A DNA stretch of 21,466 bases from Pseudomonadota bacterium (GTDB lineage: Bacteria; Pseudomonadota; Gammaproteobacteria; Burkholderiales; Burkholderiaceae_B), in NCBI GenBank assembly GCA_023427945.1, contig JAEYZR010000263.1, positions 1-21,466 of the forward strand, in the 5' to 3' direction. Under the pieces are notes generated by a model. It worked only from the letters and a program-made list of their open reading frames with translations, was not told the origin of the DNA and ran no database searches. The position numbers and the translations under genes are program-made. Below are positions 8,088-15,058 of this stretch, one piece after another (the stretch's first letter is position 1; each line of letters begins with the position of its first letter).

Positions 8088-9395
8088 ATGGCTGAATCTA
8101 CGACGTTGATTGCCGGCATAGTCATGCTGGTCGCTTTGCTGGTGCTGCTCGCCAGCGGAATCTGGGTATCGCTGTCTCTGCTGGCCATCAGCCTGCTGGG
8201 ACTGGCTTTTTTCACCGATACTCCGGTGGGCTCGCTCATGGTCTCCACCATGTGGGACGGCAGTTGGTCCTGGGCCATGACGGCATTGCCGCTGTTCATC
8301 TGGATGGGCGAAATTCTCTTTCGAACGCGCCTGTCCGAAGACATGTTCAAAGGCCTGTCGCCCTGGGTCGAGTGGATGCCGGGCCGACTGCTGCACGTCA
8401 ATGTGCTGGGGTGTGGCCTGATGGCAGCCGTGGCGGGTTCTTCTTCGGTTACCTGCGCAACGGTGGCCAGGATGGCCTTGCCCGAACTCAAGAAACGCAA
8501 GTATCCCGAGTCGATGATGTTGGGCACCCTGGCAGGGTCGGGCACGCTGGGCCTGATGATCCCGCCTTCCATCATCATGATCGTCTACGGCGTGACCGCG
8601 CAGCAATCGGTCGCACGCATGTTCATGGCCGGCATTCTGCCCGGGCTGTTGCTGCTCGCCCTGTTCATGGGATATGTCATGATCTGGGCGGCATTCAATC
8701 CGAAAAAGATTCCGCCGCGCGACCCGCCCATGCCCTTCATGCAGAAGGTATGGAACTCGCGCCGACTGATTCCGGTCATGCTGCTCATCGCAGTGGTCAT
8801 CGGCTCGATCTATGGTGGACTGGCCACACCCACCGAGGCGGCCACGTTCGGCGTGCTGGGCGCGCTTCTGCTGGGTGCCTTCACCGGCAGCCTGAGCATG
8901 CGCACCGTGATGGGCAGCCTGATCTCGGCGATGAAGATTTCATGCATGATCTCGTTCATCGTCGTGTGTGCCGCCGTCCTGTCCATCACCGTCGGATTCC
9001 TGGGCGTGCCCCAGGTGCTGGCCAGCGCCGTTCAGACGATGGATCTGTCACCGACCATGCTGCTGGTCGTCCTGACGCTGTGCTTTCTCGTGCTGGGCTG
9101 CTTTCTCGAAGGCATTTCGATACTGGTGCTCAGCAGCGCCGTCGTGCTGCCGATGGTGCAGGCCGCAGGGATCGACCTGATCTGGTTCGGCATCTACATC
9201 ATCATCATCATCGAGATTGCACAGTTGACGCCGCCCCTGGGTTTCAACCTGTTCGTGATGCAATCCATGACGGGTCGGGACATCTGGCAGGTCACGATCG
9301 CTTCGCTTCCGTTCATCGGTGTATTGCTGCTGGCGGTCGTGCTGATCACCGTCTTCCCGCAAATCGTCACGGCACTGCCCGATATGATGCGCTAG
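8088..9395 (+). CDS. dctM: TRAP transporter large permease, DctM family
   Basis: Large inner-membrane subunit that moves the solute using a sodium or proton gradient, not ATP. Its 435 residues are the usual length, with about a dozen hydrophobic segments. The family blocks GSSSVTCATVARMALPE and GSGTLGLMIPPSIIMIVYG, and the later THPTEAA-like TPTEAATFGVLGAL, are clear. The repeat-like C-terminal half ends in the EIAQLTPPLGFNLFVMQ block. It starts 26 bases after dctQ, with a GGGAAA ribosome binding site. Its TAG stop overlaps the TAG stop of the convergent ABC permease gene within the palindrome CTAG, so no intergenic terminator exists on this side. Confidence 0.95.
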   Translation: MAESTTLIAGIVMLVALLVLLASGIWVSLSLLAISLLGLAFFTDTPVGSLMVSTMWDGSWSWAMTALPLFIWMGEILFRTRLSEDMFKGLSPWVEWMPGRLLHVNVLGCGLMAAVAGSSSVTCATVARMALPELKKRKYPESMMLGTLAGSGTLGLMIPPSIIMIVYGVTAQQSVARMFMAGILPGLLLLALFMGYVMIWAAFNPKKIPPRDPPMPFMQKVWNSRRLIPVMLLIAVVIGSIYGGLATPTEAATFGVLGALLLGAFTGSLSMRTVMGSLISAMKISCMISFIVVCAAVLSITVGFLGVPQVLASAVQTMDLSPTMLLVVLTLCFLVLGCFLEGISILVLSSAVVLPMVQAAGIDLIWFGIYIIIIIEIAQLTPPLGFNLFVMQSMTGRDIWQVTIASLPFIGVLLLAVVLITVFPQIVTALPDMMR

Positions 9396-10270
9396 CCACG
9401 CTGCATCCCCCAGCGCCGCACGGTCAACCGCTCCAACGTGTTGAAACCGAGGCTCTCCACCAGCAGTCCGATGATCACGACTGCCGCCAGACCGGCGAAA
9501 GCACGATCGGTGTAGAGCTCGTTGCGGCTCTGGAAGATGTACCACCCCAACCCGCCCTTGCCGCTGGACGCACCAAAAACGAGTTCAGCGGCAATGAGCG
9601 TACGCCAGGCAAACGCCCAGCCTATCTTCAACCCGGCCAGTATGGCCGGCAGCGCCGCCGGCACCAGCAACTGGAACACGTAGGACAGGCCGCTCAGGCC
9701 ATAGTTGCGGCCCGCCATGCGCAAGGTTTCCGATACCGACTGGAAGCCTGAATAGGTATTCAATGCCAGTGCCCACAGGACCGAGTGGATCAGCACAAAG
9801 ATCAGGCTGCCTTCACCCAGGCCGAACCACAGCAGGGCCAGGGGCAACAGGGCAATGGCCGGCAGCGGATTGAACATCGAGGTCAGCGTGGACAGCAGAT
9901 CGCGGCCAAAGCGGGTGGACACCGCCAGCGACGTCAGCACCAGCGCCGCGGCAATACCGATCAGATATCCCTTGATCAGCACGTTCAGCGATAGCGCGGC
10001 ACGCGCCAGCAGTTCGCCGGTCCGCAGGCCATCGACGAACGCCTGTGCCGTCTGCAAAAAACCCGGCAGCAGCAGGTCGTTGTCGGTATAACGCGCAGCC
10101 CCCTCCCACAACACCGCCAGCAAGACCAGTATCGTCAATGTGCGCACCCATTGCTGCTGCCACAGACGTTCAGTCCAGGGCAAGGCTACCTGCGTGGCAT
10201 AGTTTTCTGGCAGCGGGGCCAAGGTCACTTCGAATTCCGGACGAACGACCGGCGTGCTGGAAGAAATCAT
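9392..10270 (-). CDS. ABC transporter permease, SsuC/TauC family
   Basis: Inner-membrane channel subunit of a nitrate/sulfonate/taurine-type ABC importer, 292 residues with about six transmembrane segments. The NPLPAIALLPLALLWFGLGE segment (about 134-153) is a hallmark of this permease family. The cytoplasmic EAA loop that contacts the ATPase lies at about 187-218 (AGRNYGLSGLS to LPAILAGLKIG). I chose the ATG at 10270 because GGAG stands 6 bases before it; the frame is open further upstream to 10387, but that stretch does not look like protein of this family. It is the last gene of a four-gene operon, separated from the ATPase gene by 117 bp that hold a hairpin. That gap is unusually long for this otherwise tightly packed operon. 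Confidence 0.93.
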   Translation of the reverse strand: MISSSTPVVRPEFEVTLAPLPENYATQVALPWTERLWQQQWVRTLTILVLLAVLWEGAARYTDNDLLLPGFLQTAQAFVDGLRTGELLARAALSLNVLIKGYLIGIAAALVLTSLAVSTRFGRDLLSTLTSMFNPLPAIALLPLALLWFGLGEGSLIFVLIHSVLWALALNTYSGFQSVSETLRMAGRNYGLSGLSYVFQLLVPAALPAILAGLKIGWAFAWRTLIAAELVFGASSGKGGLGWYIFQSRNELYTDRAFAGLAAVVIIGLLVESLGFNTLERLTVRRWGMQRG

Positions 10271-10366
10271 GAGAACTCCGGAAATCGTGGCAGATCGCCG
10301 ATGCATTTGCGCTGTGGACCACGCAAAATGGATGCGAGCGCGAACGTGTTTATAAGAGTGGAGTGC

Positions 10367-10385
10367 GCTGTCCAGGGCGGACAGC
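10367..10385 (-). terminator. Hairpin between ABC ATPase and permease genes
   Basis: GCTGTCC (10367-10373) and GGACAGC (10379-10385) form a perfect 7-bp stem with a 5-base loop, two bases after the ATPase stop codon on the minus strand. No T-run follows. It may be an mRNA processing or stabilising structure that sets the ratio of ATPase and binding protein to permease. Confidence 0.45.
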
Positions 10386-10387
10386 AA

Positions 10388-11227
10388 TCAGGCAGCCGCC
10401 CGATTGCGCCATCGGTCATCGTCGGCTAGCGCCGGACCCGGCGCCGTCGCTTCGTCGAAAAGAATAGAGTGGATACGCTGCGAGGCGCCCTGGAAGGCGG
10501 GTGAGCCGTGGCTGCCCAGCGAAAACTGATGAGCGTTCAGCTCCGCCCGCACACGCCCTGGATGCGGCGAGAGCAGCAGAATTCTGTCGCCCACCACGAG
10601 TGCCTCGTCGATGCCATGCGTGACGAACAGCAGCGTGAACTTGATGTCGTCCCACAGCGCGAGCAGTTCCTCCTGCATCTTGCGCCGCGTCAGCGCATCG
10701 AGCGCAGCGAACGGCTCATCCATCAGCAGGATGCGCGGCTGCATGGCCAGCGCACGGGCAATGGCCACACGCTGCTTCATTCCGCCGGACAAGGTATGGG
10801 GATAGGCATCGGCAAACGCAGCCAGGCCCACTTTTTCCAGATAATGCAGGGCCCGTTCGCGGGCCTCGCGCCGCCCCAGCTTGCGCGATGCGAGCAAGGG
10901 AAACATCACATTCTGAACCACCGTCTTCCAGGGCGGCAACTGGTCGAACTCCTGGAACACCACGATGCGATCCGGGCCCGGGCCGCTGATCGTTCGGCCA
11001 TCCAGCCGGATACCGCCGGCCACGGGTTCCAGAAATCCTGCCACGGCCTTGAGCAGGGTGGATTTTCCGCAGCCAGACGGCCCCAGAAGAATGAACCGGT
11101 CGGCAGGATAGACATCGAAGCTGACATCGTGCGTGGCTTGCACACGGCGCTGCGCAGTCTTGTATTCCAGCGATACGTGTTCAACCTGCAAAAGGGGCTG
11201 GGCGGCGGGCGTCACGACATCGATCAT
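10388..11227 (-). CDS. ABC transporter ATPase, SsuB/TauB family
   Basis: Cytoplasmic nucleotide-binding subunit that powers the neighbouring permease, 279 residues. All motifs are intact: Walker A GPSGCGKST (49-57), Q-loop Q92 in VFQEFDQLPPW, signature LSGGMKQR (146-153), Walker B ILLMDEP (166-172) and switch His H204. The FQEFDQLPPWKTV Q-loop is typical of the nitrate/sulfonate/taurine group. Its ATG lies one base after the stop of the binding-protein gene, with a G-rich ribosome binding site in that gene's end, so translation is probably coupled. The C-terminal tail after LSPHPGRV is family-variable and Ala/Arg-rich. Confidence 0.94.
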   Translation of the reverse strand: MIDVVTPAAQPLLQVEHVSLEYKTAQRRVQATHDVSFDVYPADRFILLGPSGCGKSTLLKAVAGFLEPVAGGIRLDGRTISGPGPDRIVVFQEFDQLPPWKTVVQNVMFPLLASRKLGRREARERALHYLEKVGLAAFADAYPHTLSGGMKQRVAIARALAMQPRILLMDEPFAALDALTRRKMQEELLALWDDIKFTLLFVTHGIDEALVVGDRILLLSPHPGRVRAELNAHQFSLGSHGSPAFQGASQRIHSILFDEATAPGPALADDDRWRNRAAA

Positions 11228-11228
11228 G

Positions 11229-12287
11229 TCAGCCCCCGCTGGCGATCAGCGCATCGTCGAAAAAGTAGTCCTTCCAGCTGGCAGGCTTGTTCTTGATGGC
11301 ACCGACAGCGTGCATGAATTCGGCCAGGGCGTAGGTGTTTTCTGGCTGCACCTTGAACTGCACGTCGGGGTTCTTGATCACGCCGATGAGGAAATCACGA
11401 TCCAGCTTCGCACCCGTCACCTTCAGATAGATGTCGGCGGCCTGCTCGGGATTCGCCGTAATGAATTGCGCCGCTTCGACCAGCGCATCCTGAAAGGCCT
11501 TGTAGGTCTTGGGATTCTCGCTGCGGAATTTCTCGGTGGCAAACAACAGCGTGGATGATCCCGGCCCGCCCAGCACATCATAGGAATTCAGCACGATGCG
11601 GGCATTCTTGTTGCCCGCAAGCTCCTGCTCCTGAAAAGGCGGGCTGCCGAAGTGACCCGTGATTTCAGTGCCGCCGGAAATGATGGCTGCTGCCGCATCC
11701 GGGTGCGGCAGTGCGACCGAAATCGAATCGAGCTTGTTGAACTGATCGGCGCCCCACACCTTGGAAGAAGCCAGTTGCAGCACCCGCGCCTGCACCGACA
11801 CCCCCACTGCGGGCAAGGCAATCCGATCGCGCTCGGTGAAATCGGCAATGGTTTTTACGGCTGGATTGTTGGTCACCAGGTAGTAGGGAAAGTTGCCCAG
11901 TGACGCCACGCCACGCACGTTCTGACGCCCTTTCTTACGATCCCAGATCGTCAGCAGCGGCCCCACGCCGGCACCTGCGACATCCACCGAACCCGACAGC
12001 AAGGCGTCGTTCACCGCCGATCCGCCAGACAGACGCAACCACTGCACATCGATGTCCAGGCCCTGCTCGCGCCCATGCTTCTCCACGAGTTTCTGCTCGC
12101 GCGCCACATTGAGCATCAGATAAGTAATGCCGAATTGTTCGGCCACCCGAATCCTGCCTTCAGCCAGGGCGGGCCCGGGTGAAGCAAGCGCCAGCGCAGC
12201 CAGGGACAGCGCGACCGCCGCGCTGGTCAGATAACGGGCACTGGTGTAGTGAACCAACGCACGACGGATTTCATTGAACATTTTCAT
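11229..12287 (-). CDS. Periplasmic substrate-binding protein, SsuA/TauA (NMT1-like) family
   Basis: Captures the solute for the SsuBC-like importer in the periplasm. The 352-residue precursor has a long signal region: a basic N-terminal part, a hydrophobic stretch at about 20-37, and an ALA cleavage site at 40-42. The mature part has the family pattern: RIRVAEQFGITYLML, LSGGSAVNDALLSGSVDVAGAG, and the LGNFPYYLVTNN and TIADFTERDRIALP segments. These describe an NMT1/THI5-like type II binding fold for sulfonates, taurine, nitrate or pyrimidine-like ligands. It starts 42 bp after the dioxygenase gene. The ATG at 12287 has GGA upstream; a second in-frame ATG at 12281 is possible. The ligand cannot be named from the sequence, but the dioxygenase partner favours an oxidisable small molecule such as a sulfonate. 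Confidence 0.92.
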   Translation of the reverse strand: MKMFNEIRRALVHYTSARYLTSAAVALSLAALALASPGPALAEGRIRVAEQFGITYLMLNVAREQKLVEKHGREQGLDIDVQWLRLSGGSAVNDALLSGSVDVAGAGVGPLLTIWDRKKGRQNVRGVASLGNFPYYLVTNNPAVKTIADFTERDRIALPAVGVSVQARVLQLASSKVWGADQFNKLDSISVALPHPDAAAAIISGGTEITGHFGSPPFQEQELAGNKNARIVLNSYDVLGGPGSSTLLFATEKFRSENPKTYKAFQDALVEAAQFITANPEQAADIYLKVTGAKLDRDFLIGVIKNPDVQFKVQPENTYALAEFMHAVGAIKNKPASWKDYFFDDALIASGG

Positions 12288-12329
12288 ATCGATTCCAGAC
12301 TCATAGGGCCATGCATGCGAGCGGCACGA

Positions 12330-13256
12330 TCAGAAGGGCACATCGCCTTCGATGGTGGTGCGGTACAAGGTGCGACGCAGATGAGTCGGACAACCTGCGG
12401 CCAGATGAATCAGGCTGCGGTTATCCCAGAACACGAGGTCCCTGGGTTTCCAGCTATGGCGGTAGATATGTTCGGGCCGCACGCTGTGTGCGAACAGCGC
12501 ATCGAGCACCTCACGGCTTTCGTCCTCGGGCAGACCTTCGATGCGGGTGGTGAACCCTTCGCTGACGAACAAGGCCCGACGACCCGTTTCCGGGTGCGTA
12601 CGCACCACCGGATGAATCACTTCCTCGACCTGCGCCAGTTGCTCGGGCGTGAGCGTGGGCCGCCAGTTCGCTTCCTTCTGCATCTGCCCATACTTGGCCA
12701 GATAGGAATGGGCCGCGCGCCGTCCCTCGATCACCTTCTGCAGATGGGCAGGCAGGGTTTCGTAAGCCACATGCATGTTGGCGAACAGCGTATCGCCCCC
12801 TTCCGAAGGCAGCTCCTGCGCATGCAGCAGCGAACCCAGACTGGGCAACGGCTTGTAAGAAATGTCGGAGTGCCAGTATTTGCCGGCATCGCCCAGACCT
12901 ATGGGCTTGTCGTCCTTGATCACATTGGAGACGATCAGGATCTCCGGATGGTTCTGAAGATGGAACTGATGCAGCACATGAATCATCAGCTTGCCGAAAT
13001 GCCGGCTGAACGCAATGTGCTGCTCGGGCGTGATGTCCTGGTCGCGAAAAACCACCACGTGGTGTTCCAGGTGTGCCCGGTGCACACGCCGCAAGTCGGC
13101 TGCGTTCAGCGGCCGCCCCAGGTCGATGCCCACGATCTCGGCCCCCAGAGCGGCATCCAGTGCACGCACCTCGAAATCCTGAGAAGCGACATGCGCAGCA
13201 TTGGTCTCTGCATCAAATTCACGAAGCTCGGTACGTTCAAGGGTAAGCGTGGACAT
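12330..13256 (-). CDS. TauD/TfdA-family 2-oxoglutarate/Fe(II)-dependent dioxygenase
   Basis: Cytoplasmic oxygenase that couples 2-oxoglutarate decarboxylation to hydroxylation of a small substrate. In TauD this releases sulfite from taurine; in TfdA it cleaves a phenoxyacetate ether. Its 308 residues contain the full metal triad: H129 and D131 in YWHSDISYK, and H284 in SLIHLAAG. R295 and R299 lie 11 and 15 residues after H284, the same spacing as the co-substrate-binding Arg pair of TauD. The N-terminal 25 or so residues before FEVRALDAALGAEI are an extra lead-in. The start at 13256 has AAAGG upstream. It is the first gene of the operon, ahead of binding protein, ATPase and permease, whereas E. 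coli taurine operons place tauD last. It could be an alkanesulfonate or taurine dioxygenase or another TfdA-like enzyme; the substrate is not determined. Confidence 0.92.
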   Translation of the reverse strand: MSTLTLERTELREFDAETNAAHVASQDFEVRALDAALGAEIVGIDLGRPLNAADLRRVHRAHLEHHVVVFRDQDITPEQHIAFSRHFGKLMIHVLHQFHLQNHPEILIVSNVIKDDKPIGLGDAGKYWHSDISYKPLPSLGSLLHAQELPSEGGDTLFANMHVAYETLPAHLQKVIEGRRAAHSYLAKYGQMQKEANWRPTLTPEQLAQVEEVIHPVVRTHPETGRRALFVSEGFTTRIEGLPEDESREVLDALFAHSVRPEHIYRHSWKPRDLVFWDNRSLIHLAAGCPTHLRRTLYRTTIEGDVPF

Positions 13257-13300
13257 GTGGGCTGCCTTTGGCGAGGTTAAGATTCCTGTCTCGGGCAGTC

Positions 13301-13328
13301 ATTATGAAAAGCCGCTTCCCGCAACCAA
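13301..13328 (-). promoter_or_regulatory. Possible promoter of the dioxygenase-ABC operon
   Basis: On the minus strand TTGGTT (13328-13323) and CATAAT (13306-13301) are separated by 16 bases, about 45 bp before the dioxygenase start. The -10 is good and the -35 is weak, so this is only a candidate. Confidence 0.35.
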
Positions 13329-13347
13329 ACGACTCATTAGCGGTTTT
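13308..13347. promoter_or_regulatory. Inverted repeat over the candidate dioxygenase promoter
   Basis: AAAGCCGCT (13308-13316) pairs with AGCGGTTTT (13339-13347) with one wobble, separated by 22 bases. The repeat spans the proposed -35 and the spacer. It could be an operator for the operon. On the plus strand it also resembles a stem followed by TTTTCTT, but no gene ends there. Confidence 0.35.
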
Positions 13348-13370
13348 CTTAGCACTCAAAGTCATATCGG

Positions 13371-13388
13371 GCCGCCTGTTGCGGCGGC
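13371..13388. repeat. GC-rich hairpin in the dioxygenase/mnmE divergent region
   Basis: GCCGCC (13371-13376) and GGCGGC (13383-13388) are perfect inverted repeats with a 6-base loop. It lies between the two divergent promoters, upstream of the candidate mnmE -10, so it is probably not part of the mnmE message. Function unknown. Confidence 0.4.
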
Positions 13389-13443
13389 AATACTCCCCCA
13401 TCCTGTGCGAGACCCGCGCCGCGCCTCGTTCATCGGGCAACGG

Positions 13444-13449
13444 TATAGT
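13444..13449 (+). promoter_or_regulatory. Candidate mnmE -10 element TATAGT
   Basis: TATAGT lies 44 bases before the mnmE ATG at 13494. No good -35 is visible at 16-18 bases upstream, so the call rests on the -10 alone. Confidence 0.3.
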
Positions 13450-13493
13450 GAACGCCATTGCCTTCGAACATCCCGCCTTTAATCCAAACAGTT

Positions 13494-14852
13494 ATGTCGT
13501 CATATCCACAAGTTCCGATTGCAGCCATTGCCACCGCCCCAGGTCGAGGCGGCATAGGCGTCGTTCGCATTTCCGGGCCTGCACTGGCCGACTATGCGCA
13601 CAACTTGCTCGGACGCTCGCTCACGCCACGACATGCCCATTACCTGCCGTTCAAGGCCGCCAACGGCGAACTGATCGATGAGGGGCTGGCACTCTATTTC
13701 CCTGCTCCCCACTCCTACACCGGCGAAGACGTCCTCGAATTGCAGGGCCACGGCGGCCCGGCCGTGCTCAAGCGCCTCCTGGACCGTTGCCTGCAGGCAG
13801 GCGCCGACCAGGGCCTGCGACTGGCCGAGCCGGGCGAATTCACCCAGCGTGCATTTCTGAACGATCGTATGGACCTGGCCCAGGCCGAAGCCGTCGCCGA
13901 CCTGATCGACGCCTCGTCCGAAGCCGCCGCACGTGGCGCCGTGGCCTCGTTGTCCGGGCAGTTCTCACGCCAGGTGACCGCACTGTCGGACCGGATCGTG
14001 CACCTGCGCATGCTGGTGGAAGCCACGCTCGATTTCCCGGAAGAAGAAATCGACTTCCTGGAAAAGTATCAGGCCCGTGCCACGCTGCAGGGCCTGACCG
14101 ACGAGCTCGCAACACTCATCGCCACTTCGCGTCAGGGCCAGATCCTGCGCGAAGGCCTGCACGTCGTCCTGGCAGGCGTACCCAACGTCGGCAAATCCAG
14201 CCTGTTGAATGCCCTGGCCGGCGACGACATTGCCATCGTCACCCCTATCGCCGGCACGACACGCGACCGCGTGATCCAGAACATCCACATCGAAGGCGTG
14301 CCCCTGTACATCGTCGATACCGCCGGCCTGCGCGCGACCGATGACCAGGTCGAACAACTGGGCATCGAACGCACATGGCAGGAGATCGAGCGCGCCGATC
14401 TCATCGTGCACCTGCAGGATGCCCGCGACCAGGCGTCTGTACCGGACCAGAGCATCATCGACAGGCTCCCGGCGCGCACACCCGTGCTGCGTGTGCTGAA
14501 CAAGATCGACCTGGTCGACGATGCCGTGCCGCGCCAGGACGGCACCTTGCACATCTCGGCCAAACAAGGCCTGGGACTGGATACGCTGCGCGCAGAGATT
14601 CTCAAAGTCGCGGGCTGGAACCCGGGTATCGAATCACCGTGGATGGCGCGGGAAAGGCATGTGCGTGCGCTGCTAGCCGCGGCTGATCACCTTGCGCTGG
14701 CCGGCGAACATGCAGCGCACGATGATCGCGTGCTGGATCTGTTTGCCGAGGAGTTACGGCTGGCGCATCAGAGTCTGACGACGATCACGGGTGTGTTCAC
14801 CAGCGATGATTTGTTGGGGGAGATTTTTTCCAGTTTTTGCATCGGGAAGTGA
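13494..14852 (+). CDS. mnmE: tRNA modification GTPase MnmE
   Basis: With MnmG, adds the 5-carboxymethylaminomethyl or related group to wobble uridine 34 of several tRNAs, using a folate one-carbon unit and GTP hydrolysis, in the cytoplasm. The 452-residue protein has the N-terminal tetrahydrofolate-binding domain beginning IAAIATAPGRGGIGVVRISG, a helical domain with GEFTQRAFLNDRMDL, and an inserted G domain. The G motifs are G1 GVPNVGKSS (228-236), G2 in GTTRD (254-258), G3 DTAG (275-278), G4 NKID (336-339) and G5 SAK (355-357). It ends in the invariant FCIGK, with the functional Cys C449. I chose the ATG at 13494; a longer frame opens at a TTG (13458), but MSSYPQVPIAAIATAPG is the standard N terminus. 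No clear ribosome binding site precedes it. It stands alone between two unrelated operons, while many proteobacteria keep mnmE behind rnpA-yidC near the origin. Confidence 0.97.
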   Translation: MSSYPQVPIAAIATAPGRGGIGVVRISGPALADYAHNLLGRSLTPRHAHYLPFKAANGELIDEGLALYFPAPHSYTGEDVLELQGHGGPAVLKRLLDRCLQAGADQGLRLAEPGEFTQRAFLNDRMDLAQAEAVADLIDASSEAAARGAVASLSGQFSRQVTALSDRIVHLRMLVEATLDFPEEEIDFLEKYQARATLQGLTDELATLIATSRQGQILREGLHVVLAGVPNVGKSSLLNALAGDDIAIVTPIAGTTRDRVIQNIHIEGVPLYIVDTAGLRATDDQVEQLGIERTWQEIERADLIVHLQDARDQASVPDQSIIDRLPARTPVLRVLNKIDLVDDAVPRQDGTLHISAKQGLGLDTLRAEILKVAGWNPGIESPWMARERHVRALLAAADHLALAGEHAAHDDRVLDLFAEELRLAHQSLTTITGVFTSDDLLGEIFSSFCIGK

Positions 14853-14853
14853 G

Positions 14854-14876
14854 GCTGCGCCTGGCTTTGGCGCAGC
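14854..14876 (+). terminator. Hairpin directly after mnmE
   Basis: GCTGCGCC (14854-14861) and GGCGCAGC (14869-14876) form a perfect 8-bp stem with a 7-base loop, starting 2 bases after the mnmE stop. It probably marks the mnmE transcript end, although the sequence after it (AACGAG) has no T-run. Confidence 0.55.
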
Positions 14877-14910
14877 AACGAGCCTGCACTGCACAGGCAA
14901 GATCGGTTTT

Positions 14911-14927
14911 CCCCGGACGTAACGGGG
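14911..14927. terminator. Second hairpin CCCCG-N7-CGGGG, possible minus-strand terminator
   Basis: CCCCG (14911-14915) and CGGGG (14923-14927) form a 5-bp stem. On the minus strand it is followed by AAAA, not T, so it is not a canonical terminator in either direction. A smaller stem, GCCTG/CAGGC, lies at 14882-14898. The 206-bp gap between mnmE and the convergent binding-protein gene is therefore full of structure but has no gene. Confidence 0.3.
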
Positions 14928-14973
14928 CAACTGGCAGCGGGACAACAATACTGCCCACCCTTCACCGCATTCA

Positions 14974-15038
14974 GGATTCAGCAGATTCAGCGGTCGCCCG
15001 ACGACACTGCTGAATCCCGAATAACCATGTGACCGCTG
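14974..15038. repeat. Interleaved inverted repeats between mnmE and the binding-protein gene
   Basis: GGATTCAGCAG (14974-14984) is perfectly complementary to CTGCTGAATCC (15007-15017). CAGCGGTC (14988-14995) is perfectly complementary to GACCGCTG (15031-15038). The two pairs are interleaved, so they can form either a pseudoknot or two competing hairpins. GATTCAGC also occurs twice in direct orientation (14975 and 14984). The element lies just past the 3' end of the minus-strand binding-protein gene. Confidence 0.55.
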
Positions 15039-15058
15039 CCGATCGCTAAAAACAAAGA

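Noticed and set aside
8252..9751. 499-codon plus-strand open frame overlapping dctM
   Set aside because: Shifted-frame shadow with heavy Arg/His/Gly content, running through the dctM stop into the antisense of the next gene; no domain.
10271..10387. Longer start for the ABC permease
   Set aside because: The upstream residues read through a hairpin and are unlike the family, while ATG 10270 has GGAG at ideal distance.
12249..13280. 343-codon plus-strand open frame antisense to the dioxygenase gene
   Set aside because: It covers the whole dioxygenase gene in the opposite direction, has no recognisable domain, and is rich in His, Gln and Arg as expected of an antisense shadow in GC-rich DNA.
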